Shown: positions 36,266 through 48,700 of the stretch, in pieces
Position numbering within the stretch: position 1 is the first letter of the stretch
How the letters are laid out: every line of letters begins with the position of its first letter
From: Phoronis australis
Lineage: Eukaryota > Phoronida > Phoronidae
Length of the DNA stretch: 64,000 bases
Assembly: GCA_002633005.1 (NCBI GenBank)
Contig: NMRA01000075.1
Span: 882,028-946,027, forward strand
Direction of reading: 5' to 3'
Position numbers and translations under genes: made by a program
The notes under the pieces: generated by a model
Database searches by the model: none
Told to the model about the DNA's origin: nothing
What the model saw: the letters and a program-made list of their open reading frames with translations, nothing else

Positions 36266-36531
36266 TGAAATCCTCACAAACATGTAGTTTGCTGAACGGG
36301 CAATCCATATATTTAACAGTACCATTTTTGTGAAATAGAGTAACACATAAATTTAATCGATATTTCTTCAAAAAATGCTATGACATGCGTAACAAGAGAA
36401 ATGCCTGTTCATACTATATGATCGAATCAAAACTTCAAAACTCTACAAGTGTTCAACCACGTGAACTCCAGAATAAGTTGGAAGCAACTACGAGTGTTTC
36501 AACGACCGCTGCTGTACGGCCAGTCAATGAT

Positions 36532-36731
36532 TTACATGTTTGTAGCCTGCTCGTCCTCCTTCATGAAGCCAGCGTTTTCTGTGCCATAAAGAGGAGGAAC
36601 GTGGTCATCCCCGAACGAGATATTGCTGTCGTCTTCCAGGTCTTCAGGACGCAACTGGTGTTGCTCGAGACCTTCCGGTTTGATGACCCTTCGCAGGGAC
36701 TGGAAGAAGATGTGAACATAATCAGGGGCAT
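36532..36731 (-). CDS. SLC6-B exon 12 (cytoplasmic C-terminus)
   Basis: 200 nt after TTGTGCAG. Read from phase 1 it gives [20 protein letters not shown], a Glu/Asp-rich stretch, and ends EDEQATNM. Phase 0 is also open for about 55 codons but looks less like the family. The join to exon 11 is unresolved. Confidence 0.75.
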
Positions 36732-39700
36732 CTGCACAATTTGAGAAAAAAACGGAAATCAGTCGATATTTGCCTAAGTTATATGTTATATGAAGTGTTT
36801 TATTTCAAATTACATATTATGTAATTTGAAAATTGTTTATTTTGCGTTGAGTTTTTGTTATAGCGTTGAAAAATTACCTTGCACGACGCCAAATTTGAAG
36901 ATGACGTCATATAAATGAAACACAGCGGGTGTTCGTAATCTAAAAAATGGCGCAGCTTTGAGGTCACAAATTGGGCTGCCTCAAATTAATGATGGCTGCT
37001 CTCACAGCTCGCATCAAGGCGTGAAACTGTCACCTTGCTGTGCCTGTATCTGCGTTGGCCCTGAGTCCCGTTTTCGACACAGTACAGAGAACCTTGAGTG
37101 AAAAGACCATTAGCCTCCTAAGTAGGTATAACGTCTTCGCTATTGCAACGCACCTGACGCTTGTCGTCAAAAAACCTTTGTGGAGTAGTTCCCCGTGATC
37201 CCGTGACGCCCATTAACCTCGTTGAGAGTTAACAACAAAAGCCCCAAACCGTCACTTTTCATGATCAGTGAGTCTACTTGCTTTACCTGCCAACACGAAG
37301 AATACAAAAATAACTTGTAGGCTGCTATAACGGGTATCCAAATGGCCGAGAGTCCTGCCAAGGACCAACCTACGCCGACGGCCCAGTCGGGATAGACGTA
37401 GACACCACGTGCGCTGGTCTCGTATGTCAACTCAGAGTATTCAATGGCGCTTAAGATGAACACGGCCTGTAAAGAACAGTTCAAAAATAAAAACTAAATT
37501 CCAAGCCAAATGCAATTATAAGTTTATCTTTGTGTGACAAGACGCCATGTACTTGAATGGGGTGAAGTCGAAGGGGCGTCCCAGTGACAGATTTAAGGGG
37601 GGGGGGCAAGAGGGTCATGCCCCCCGCCTAAACTTTTCCTAGATTCCATTTGGCAGTTCGGGGTTGCGAATGTCTGACGGACAAAATTCTGGTTAGTACT
37701 CTGTCCTGCTCCTCCCAACTCATAATCCTGGATCCGCCCCTGCGTCCAACGGAACCCAGTTAGTGTGAAAATATCCAAAATACGTTAGTAGTGATTTCTT
37801 ACAGCCAATCCTGGTTGTATTTTTGAAGTGTTTAATGATGACACTGAGACATTTAAACAAGTAGAACGAGTGAACTTGTAGTTTCATGTATAATCTGAAA
37901 TAATGTCATGTTTTGGGTTTGTGCTGCACCAGAAATATGAAATAAACGTTGCTGCCTCCATTTATACTGAATGACGACCACTTACGATGCAAAATATTGG
38001 TGACGTCAGAGCCCAAGAAAACTTCATAAATGGATTGATACGGAAACCGTACATCATCTCAAGGTTGTCGTAGAAACGGTTAACTCCGTAAAGCCAAGCT
38101 ATGGCGACACATTCAAAGAAGGCTACGAAGAGAATAATTCTGCTGCCGGAGTAGTAGTCAAACAGTTGGAAGATGAACATTCCACCCTGGAAGAGTAAGC
38201 CAGTACATCGTTATAGTCACATGCATCAAAGGCAGAAGTCACGACTGATCACGTGCAAATATGTTATTATTACGTCTTTCAATGATGTAAGAGGTGACGG
38301 ATCACGTGCAAACACATTATTGTTACATGTACCAATTGTGTAATGTTATTTCCAAGCGGAGATCAAACCATGGGCTCAGCACGTGAAAACCTCGCTTGAT
38401 AGTTCACCTTGGAACAGTAGTAGATGGTTGCGGAAAGACTGGATGTGAGTTTTAAAGGAGCATTGTCGATTTTACAGCCGAAAACGCGTTTTGGGGAGTA
38501 TACTTAGATGGGGTAAACTTTTTGAAGCAAATAAATTTGACAAAAGTTACAAAACAGTAAAATCACTAGTATATGTGTGAGTTGATTATAAATCGCCAAT
38601 TATCCCCATTGTCCGCGATACATTCGCTGAAATCAAGATCGATAACTAACTAAATACGCTTAGGTAGAACTCAACAAAAGGTGATCAAATCTGGCTAAAT
38701 TTAGAGCATCATATCTCAGAAATAGCTTAGAGCTTCCATGTGAAACTTGCATACACAGAACGAGTGGCGGAGACGAGACGTTATTCCTTGCATCGACCGA
38801 AACCGAAGATCGGGACGATGACGCGGAATAATATATGTGGAGTGGAATATTATTTCATCAACGCCAATCGAGTTATGTTTTGTATTTATTTCATACGCTT
38901 GGAATTCTTAAATTTCTTTTCTTTTTGCAGCAGATTTTTCAAATACTTTACCCAGACTGTTCACGTGACAGATCACAGCCTATAGTGCATGTACTTGTGC
39001 GTTATGTTACAAGTTTACTCTAGTAAAAGAAAACAAGATTTTAAAAGTGTATCGAATTATTACATTAAAAGAGATTACAACGGTAATAGTTCATTCAATT
39101 TTTGAAAATAATTGAATTACAAGAATATTTAATATTGTAATTACCGAGAAATCTGTGCCGCCCTTTGACGATAATATTTTAGCAAATAAAACTGAGATCA
39201 AAGAGTTATGTACCAGATGTTATGTTTGTGACCTGAATGCATGTTGAGTGTTACTTATACTGTTGTAACTTCATTTCTTTAAAATTATTTTGGAAAAGTT
39301 TGAAGTGACTGAGCCGGCTAGCGACGTCCAGTCATCATTGACCTACGGCCCTTTTTACTTTCCATGTCAGAGTATAGAGGGCACTGTTAAAAGTAGTCTC
39401 GAGAGTGCAACACGGAAAACAATGCCACATGGCCGTATTGCATTCAACTTATTGAACACGTCCATGTATGGGATCAAGTGCTTGTTGCACTGCTCGCTAC
39501 ACTTTTGCATAAGGAGCTATAAAAATGGACTTTGTACTTTTGCTGAAATGAGATTTCCATTTTTCAGAAATTGTTGTGTGGATCGTAAGACCAAATTTGT
39601 TAAAGGTATAAGAAAATTTTATGGAACAGAGCCCATAGAATTTGGCATGGGAACGTTGGGGTCTTGGGTTCGAATTCGCGTTGGGGATGTTTTCAGCAAA

Positions 39701-42700
39701 TCACTTTACTGGCCGATAATGTCGCTTTAAGATCTCCTCGAAAAAGCGAGTCAAGATATATTTGTGAATTTTAAAACGCCAGTACACAGTGAGGACTATT
39801 GTTAGCGAACATCCGACCCAGAGGTTCAAAAACTGGGAAAACCCGCATTTAGGATAACGAAACGTTCAAAGACCAAGTGTAATTGTGTTTGAAGGAGACT
39901 TCTGGACTCCATTGTGTACGGTAGCATTTTGTAGTGCACATCTATTTAGAAACTTACGATTTATTGGATACTTCTACAATACATTTATGCATTGTTATAT
40001 TCTGTAAACCACAATTTGAAGATGTGTTGTTATATTATGTGCAATGCAAGATGCATTGCTATAATTCAACAATGCAATATGCATTGCTACGTGTCTAACC
40101 GATGATGTAAGATGTAAGTTGACAACACTTACGTGAGTCACCATACTTAGACCGATGAGGTACATAGTCAGGCAAGTGAAACCAATGAATATCGGCTTCC
40201 TCCATTTGCCTTGCACGGCTGGCACCATGTCAGACACGGCAGTGACGAAACCTTCCACGCCGACAAACTGAAACAAAGGTAAAGCGACAAAACCGTTGCA
40301 ACTCTAGAAAAGCAGTGCACGCCCTCAACCGAACCCTTCAAAACGTTTTCGAAAAGAGTGAGCTCCATTACCAGGTGGCCCGGTTTCTGGTTGAACGCCC
40401 CGATAAACAATCCTAAGAAACCTTTAGGGGCGAGCTGGAAACTGTGGTGCCGGTGCTTAAATGAACCAGAATGGTAATAAATATTGTGGAACTTGACCTT
40501 TTCAAAGCATCCGTGATGCCCAAAACGCTCGTAACTCTGACAACCATGTGGACTCGTGCGAGCTTATTTCGTGACTGCTTCGCGGACGATAATTGTGTTT
40601 GGCAAATGTATCTTAAAACGGGGCCGTCCTTTGGATTCTATGAAGAAATAGGGAGAAACTATCAGCTTTTCCAAAAATATTCATTATAATAATGAGAAAT
40701 AAACGTCACAGATACTGTCAGCCATGAGAATATAGCTGATGTGACGTATACAGAGCTTACCTGGCTGTCAAGTCAATATAGCTAATGTGACGTATACAGT
40801 GCTTACCTGGCTGTCAAGTCCTAGTAGAATTAGCATGAGGAAGAAGAAGACAGACCATAGAGGCGTTATAGGCATTTCAGCCAATGCTTTGGGGTAAGCA
40901 ATGAAGGCTAACCCAGGGCCTGAAAGGAGGAATCACTCGTGTAACACACTTTCTTGCCAGTGGATTTGAAGATCTCTTCTGTCCTAGAAGACATGCGTAT
41001 GTGCGGGGCCCCAGAAATGAAATGAAAATAAATAATGCATGTCGTGCGAACGACATACTAAGTCGTGAGAATAATTTAGTATCTCGTATTTCATGCCCCT
41101 GTGGGGGCTCCGTACGAATGCTGGAAGAGGCGTGTTTTCACTATTTTTTCAGGTACATTCGCACACGCAGTCATCTCTACAATTCTAAACAAAACACACC
41201 CCCTGTGTAGCCTTATCTTGCAAAATTTGGACGTTACTAGAATTTTTAACACCTACAGTGAATGTTTTCCTCATTATTATAAAGGTACACAATCGTAGTA
41301 ATCGGGCAGTGAAAATCACATCTCATTTGTGCATTACGTCGTTCACACGCGACACATAAAGAGCCCCAGTATGAGCGATACAAAGGCCGAATTTTGTACC
41401 TTTGACATTCATGTACTTTCTATAATCTTCTTTACATTCTCAATGATGATATTTTAACACTTTCTAGAAAATGGTATTATTTAATATTTTTGGAATGTGA
41501 AGGGGCCGTGGTTTTCAGGAAGGCTAAGTTTTTTAAATATAAACTATTTTTGTTGTTCTTTGTTTTCAACAAGCATAAAATCAATATAAATCCACAATTC
41601 AGTGATTTGTCTCTCTCACACACTTGCTCGACTTTTTCACGCAAGTGGCGGATTGGAAGCGTTTTTGGAAATGAGAATTCATCTGGTTGTACGTGGATAG
41701 CAGATTTCAAATGAGTGCACTTTTGACGATCCTGTTGTCTAACCTGACTTCGCTACGTCTGCAACGCTTACACCCTGTTGATCGGCCATGTACCCCAGCG
41801 TTGAAAATATGACAAATCCAGCGAATAGACTCGTACCGCTGTTAAAGCAGGCAAATATGATGGAGTCTCTGAAAGATAATTTTTTTTCATTCGTTACTGT
41901 ATTACCCTAAGTTTCATTTAATCTCCTATGGCGCAGCAATTTTTATTTTGAAACTTTTGCTCTTGTCTGAAAAGCGTGTAATTGGCGAGTTTAATGGAAG
42001 AGGACTTGTTTCAAAGTCACAACGAGAAAGTGGGTAGGCATCCAAGACGGGTGAATGTGTGAAATGTTTGTAGCTAGGACCAATAGCCCCAGGTTTGTAG
42101 TCACTGGTAAATGACGACTGCAATAGAAGACAAACACAGACTGAGTAGTTGTACACAATTAGTTATCTATATATGCACAAAATATATTTAAAATGCTCAG
42201 TCGAGTTCAAGTGGGTTATGTTAACCTAGTGTTAACGAACAAGGCGTCATGCAGCCGATTTCATAAAGGTGGTTTTAACTTAAACCTGGTTTAAACTGGA
42301 CTTAGACCAAGTTTAAAGATAATCCGCGTTTCATAAAGGTGGTTTTAAGTTAAACCTGGTTTAAACTGGACTTAGGCCAGGTTTAAAGATAATCTGCGTT
42401 TCATAAAGGTGGCTTAACTTTTAGACCAGTAGCCTAATAAAACCTGGTTTAACTCTAGTTAAGACCTGGTCTGAGTAACTTTTCATTTCACCAGCGAGAT
42501 CTATATTCTTTATACCTGTAATAAAGGCGAAGGCAACCTTTTTNAACAAGGCCTCACACAGCCGATTTCATAAAGGTGGTTTTAAGTTAAACCTGGTTTA
42601 AACTGGACTTAGACCAGGTTTAAAGATAATCTGCGTTTCATAAAAGTAACTCACCGGCAATTTCCGTACTGTCCTTGACCTCGAGCGGCAACCGATGGAC

Positions 42701-45700
42701 GTGCGCGAGGGTTTTTTGTGAACATTTTTGTTCTTTGACTGCGAATTTCTTACGAAGCCGCCGGAACAGGACACCGTGAATGGTATTGGGAGAAAGAACA
42801 ATTCTTCATGGTTTGTTGAACCTCTGTTTTGTGTAAATTTATTGAGTTTTACGTTTGCTATGGACGGGTGAAGTGAAGCACCCGTGGAATTTCTGGTCGG
42901 AAGTGTCATACCTTGTAGTATTATATGTAGTGTATTGGTGACGATCAGAAGCTGAGGACGCCTGTGATTTTTTAAAGAAAATGGAATCTGAGTGATGATG
43001 AAAAAACAGAAGCTGCTGGTAAGATGTCACTTTTAATAGAAGCCTTAGTGAATCGCTCAGAAACTCGTAATTCTCTCTTTGTCAAACATTAACTTAAGAC
43101 GATTTCCAAAGCAATCGCGTCATTATTGCCACTGAACACAAAAACGGATTTGGTCTTTTGGGAAATTGAAGACTATTTTAAATACAACAAATTTGTTACG
43201 AACTGATTGCAAAAAATATAAAACATGTAATAAGCATTACAAAAAGAAGGTTTCGCGTGCAAACGCTGTGGACCATAAACAAGTAGGTCTCTCTCGCTGG
43301 TTCCCTGCGTTCCGCTAGGTGGGGCGGTAGCCGCGCCAGCACGCAGATATCGCTTAATTTTTCTCGATAATTTTTTTTACCCCGGCGTTTCTGATTGGCT
43401 AGTCGAATTCTCAACAGGTAGCGCTTTACGCAAACAAACTGGCATGACTGATGGACTGAAGAGTAAATGTGGTCTGTTGTACAGACAAATCGGTGCTTAA
43501 AATTTATGTTCAGGAAATGTGAAGCCAAGACATTGTGATGGCGCAGGCGAAATGCATCTTTCTACTGTCGATGACTTTTGTTTACTATAGTGTCCTGTAT
43601 TCATACAGTATGAATAACACACCGGTTAAATCGGCCAGATATGTGTTTATTGTACATGTATGTGCTTCAAGCACTCGGTTATTAAACATCACTGCAGAAA
43701 CAAAATAGTTGCTACGACGCCACATGCATGACAAGGCTAAAAATCGTTCACAGTCCGCCTATTTTTCACGGTGTTGTAAAGCTAACCAATGACTGTCGAG
43801 GTTATATCGACCAATGCTAAAGCGCGTGCCACTGCGTGATACCTGCGTGCTGACTGGGCTAAGCACGCAGGGAACCAGCGAGGTAGGTCTCTTAGTATCA
43901 AATTAAGGAGTTAAATCGTTGTGGTGGAGTGGTAAAGCACGCGCGCTCTATCCGCCAGGTCGTGAGTTCGAGTCTGTAGCACTTGCAGATTTTCCTGTTT
44001 GACACTTTCTCCGTTTTTTTTTTGCCTTTTTTCTTGGATAATACNTTGGATAATTCTACGGGAATCAAGGAAAATGCTTGATTTTTAGAGGAAAAAACAG
44101 AAAAAATTTCCTGGGCGGGAGGGGGGGCGACCTCCCCCATTCGGTGCTAAGCGCATCTAAAATCGTGCTTTGAGCAAATGTTTACAGACAAAATTTTGGG
44201 CTCCACTTGTGATAGCCTAGATCCACCACTGTATAGGTGCAACTGAATGATGCCGCGGTGGGCATTTACGACGCAGTTTTAGAGTGAAAATGGACTATTT
44301 TCAATATTCACTTTTACGACGACACAAGATCAAACGTAGTAGGGGCGGATCCACAACTTTAAGGGAGGAGGTCGGTCAAGTACTTTTTAAAAGGGGGGAC
44401 CAAGTCAACAATTTGAAAATTATAGATTTGATATCAATAAAATCAAGGGAAAATGGGGGTCCGGACCCCTTAATCCCCTCAGATCCGGTTATGTGTAGAC
44501 CAGTACGTGCTGGATGGTGTGCCTTCCGGATTTCTCAGAGTACGACTGGTCGAGCAGGGCGTCATCGTCGTAAGCGCTACGGGTTTGACTGAAGACAGCA
44601 TCTTCTGATTCTTCTGAGATCCACCTCCATTGGTCTCCGATTTACAGTGTAATGTTGCCGGGAAGGGGTCTTGCCCCCCTCCCTTTGGCCGCGAAAAATA
44701 AACACTAAAATGCCGGGCATGGAAATAAATTTGGACATTTATCATGTTGCGGCTAATCGCGAGCATGTACTTTAATGTGTGTATGTGTGTTGGGCACAGA
44801 CAGTATATTTCTCCTTATGACAAAAGCTTTTAGACCTCTTTCGCAAATGTCTGCATTGATTCTACTAGCGTGTGCCATTGTATACCCATGTGATCAAGGT
44901 TTCATTGAAGCACTTCCATAGTTTCTTTGTTGGGTTAATTCAGACCGATACATCAGGGTGACTTAGATACGTTAAACCTGGTTTTACTAAACCGGCTCCC
45001 TGGTCTAACAAACCAGTCTTTCAGACTTTTAAACCACGTTGGTGAAATGCAAGCTAGGTCTAAAATTAGACCAGGTTTAGAAAGACCAGATTTAAATCTT
45101 AAGCCTGGTTTTGTTAAACCACCTTTATGAAATCGACTGCCAGTGTTTCACGTTATATTACGTAACCAGCTACTCGACAGTGTAACACGCTTACGACGGC
45201 AACATCGAAATTGTCAGTCATTACCTGTACGAGTTGTGGTGGAACTTGTTGAAGCTTCCAAGCGCAGTCAATGATCCTAAACTGATGGAATAGGAGAAAA
45301 AAATCTGCGTGCCAGCATCAACCCAAACCTAAGGAAGAAATTGTGAGATATTTTCTCAATCAACTCATCAACACCCATAACTTGACCATTTATTCACAAC
45401 TGTCGGGTTGTTGTTAAGACCACTGTGGACATGTGGGGGACCTCATCTCGTGTGAGGAAAGGAAATTATGAAAAACAAGAAAACATATATAATGGACTTT
45501 CAAGAATCTGCATGGCGATTGAATAGTTGTCACCAATCGAAAATGAAACAGCGGGACACCAGGATCTAGGCAATCGTGCAATGGGCAAATGTACGTTGCA
45601 ACACCCAAAAACATACCGAACGGCGTTTTAATTTAGTCTATGAAATGGAAGGGCGAAATGTGGGTTAATCGTGTGTAATAGTGTGGAGCTGTGCAAAGAT

Positions 45701-48700
45701 ATGCAATAACAATTTTCACTGAAAAATCTGTCATTTTTCTGACTTTCTACTTTAATATTGTCTTTTTGGTAAAATGCCGGTTTTTGAGTGTGTGCAGATG
45801 ATAAACGCAGGGAATCTCAAAACCCGATGATGGTGCTAACGATACGCCTGAATCACTAGACGGAGCAGTCTTACAAATGGCATCGCAGGCTCACTATCTC
45901 GAAACTGGTTATAAAACTTGAGGTAGCAGTCAGTTCAAACATATAAACAAATGCTGGATTTCAGTCACGCAGTAGGAACACCTTACTAATTCTCTTCTTT
46001 TACTAAAATAAATATAGATTATTACATGGCGAAGTCGTTATCCCCCGTTATCTAGAGCCCGAGTGGATTTTGGAGAATTATCGCCCGAGGGATCCCGACG
46101 ACACGATACCCGCATTCAAATTGGAGATCGGTGATTTACAAGTGAGAGAACAGGAGAGAAAAATTTCACTGAATCAGAATATTGTTTTTATGGAAATTAT
46201 GCGTCTTGTTTTTCATAGCGAATAAATGTCGGTAAAATGCCCTTTGCTGAACATGTGATTGTTGCGCGTGCTCATTTAAGTATTCTATTTTCACGCTTGA
46301 TGACGTCAGCCGCTGAGTGGTGTAGTGGTAAAGTCGGAGACTCGAAACTCTTGAGGCTCGGGTTCGAAACCGGTCTCGGTTTCCCGCCAAAACGTAATCT
46401 CACTAGTGAGATAACTAAATGGGTTATTACACGGTTGTATTTGTCATTCGACGCTAATATTGTGGTATAAGTGAACTTACTTTGTACCTATGTGAGTAAT
46501 CATTACTCAAATAAATATAACTTCAAAGAGACCTTCCTTTGTACCTGTTTATCGAGTAACTTTTGAAAATCTGGATTCAGGTAAAAGATGATACCATCAA
46601 CAGCTCCTGGTAGTGTGACCCCTCGAACAAGAAGAATTGTCATGAATATGTAGGGGGAGGTTGCGGTCACATACATCACCTGAAATAATAGCAACACAAA
46701 GATTGGTTTATAACAAGACGATCAAGTCTGATAACCAAGCTTACACAACGAAAAGAGTCTATTATAGGTTGCTGCTCCTGCCGCCACTGCTGCCGCCGCT
46801 CCGACCGCCGCCACCACTGCCTCCGCCGCTGACGCTGTTAAAGTGGCGCGTTGCGCTGTATACGAGATTTAGTGTAGTAATTATTGATGCTAGAAGCTTC
46901 TTTCATGGTCAAAGAGAGACGTCCTTGGTGATGGTTCTGTTGATGACGGCATGCAGCCAGTCATAAATCAACCTTACCGAGGACAATATCTAACATATGA
47001 ATATAGAACATCTACAACAGTGTTTCGTTGTGAATGCCTGGCTCTACGAATGGGTTTTTGATCCTTTCACTGACGAAGCAATTGCTGTACAAAATCATGG
47101 CTGTCAGTCGAGGGTTTAAAATGATTGCGAGCATGCAGCATAAACAACAGTCAAGCACAGTTTTGGGACCCCCGCTAGCTCTATTTCCAACATCGTGTTT
47201 ATTCTGTTGATCAGGTTTACTGTATCCTAGTTGAGAGCTGCGTACTCGGGTCTTACCAAAGTCTTACGAATGCGATTCTGGGATTACCTATTCTTATTTT
47301 GCAACCCAAAACGAATGTTATTGGTTTTGTGGGAGTCGATGCGCGTCTTGACCGATTTGTCTTGTAAGCAGCAGCTACTTGATTTTGTTTGTGAACAGGG
47401 CGCATTAAACTAAAATAGTTCTGCACAGGAAAAAAACGGAATTTGCCACACTTTTGTTTCCCTCCATTGTTGATTTGAATTGGGGAAGTGTTGTCGGAAG
47501 TGATACAGATATTTACGTGGTTTTAACGTGGACGTTGAAAATTCAAATGGACGTCCAGTAAACATAATTTTCAAGAGAACACCGATCTCGTTATAACTCA
47601 GCTCGTGAGCCATCGCCAATCGTTACGCTTTTAATTACAAAGGCTAGCTATTGTTATATGTTGAACACTTTAGTATAGGAAAACTCCATCATCGTGAAGT
47701 CTTTTAGGAATATGAATGGCGTGCAGAGGGGGCCAATATGTGCCTTTGAAGGTAGTGACAGTCTTCGTTTCTGAGTCATTCGACGTTGTTTTATACCAAA
47801 TCATGAACGAGAATACACCGGAGTCGTATCGTCTTCGCTAGGTACATGTACTTTCGTCTAATCCACGAGTAGTGAAGCTTTGCCTGTGTCAGAAATTATG
47901 TGCGTGTGCCGTTATCTCTCTTCCTATCTCTTTCTCTCTTGTTACACTTCACAGTCGAACTCGAGTATTCCAAAAAAGGCTCAGGTTAGCGCATTTAGAG
48001 TTAGCAATGGTGAGATGTGGGTATGTAGTTCAAGAGTGCAGTGTTAGGGTGCAGTGAGCAGTAACTTGAGTAAGTTGTTTAGGCGCCCCGTTAATAAGGG
48101 TCCTCGGTCAAAGGTCGTAGGTCAAAGGGGCAATGTCAAAGGTCACGTGCGACACGTGCAATCGGAAGTGACGTCATCCGCCTACCGGAAGGAAGTGACA
48201 ATGACGTCACAATTTATTACGTTATAGGTTTAATTGGACCTGGTAGAGTGGGACCTCGATCCAAGGTCAAGGTCATGCGTGTAACTGGAAGTAATCGGTA
48301 AACCGGGAGGTTGATTTGGAAATCACATGACTGCTGACGTCATTAGGTAAGTTAGGGCGAGGCACCGTCCACCACCCGGATGTTCTGACTCTGAAAAGAC
48401 GTTGAATACGTTGTGTTTGTAGAGTTTAACTGATCGAGAGTGGAAACAAACTAGGGATTACGCTGCGTACTGTAAAAGAACAAAAGGTGGATTTCCTTAT
48501 TTCGCGTGCGTCACGCGTCGTCGTTGTATATTGTTCTCTCTCATTTCTCAACAACAGATGTCGCGTATCACCCATGAAAGATGGTAAGGGTATATTGTAA
48601 CTACCTAACTTAACAACAGATGTCGCGTTTAATCAATGAAACATGATAAGGGGATAACCACCTAACCCAATAAGAGATGTCGCGTATACCTAATCTAGGT

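Larger units (their letters stand above)
42251..45140. mobile_element. 2.9-kb inverted-repeat element in SLC6-B intron 6
   Basis: The left end GCAGCCGATTTCATAAAGG and the right end (read on the other strand) GCAGTCGATTTCATAAAGG match at 18 of 19 positions and are followed by GTGGTTTAA-type sequence. The left side has three to four sub-repeats of GTTTAAACTGGACTTAGACC and CAGGTTTAAAG units, and one copy follows the N at 42544. No transposase was recognised. A 590-bp MITE and a SINE head are nested inside. Target duplication is not clear, so two separate inverted repeats are an alternative. Confidence 0.5.

Noticed and set aside
36385-36744. Plus-strand 119-codon frame
   Set aside because: It is the antisense shadow of SLC6-B exon 12.
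43918-43985. Functional tRNA gene
   Set aside because: A and B boxes are present but the acceptor stem does not pair and the context is repeat DNA; a SINE head fits better. The same reasoning applies to 46312-46390.
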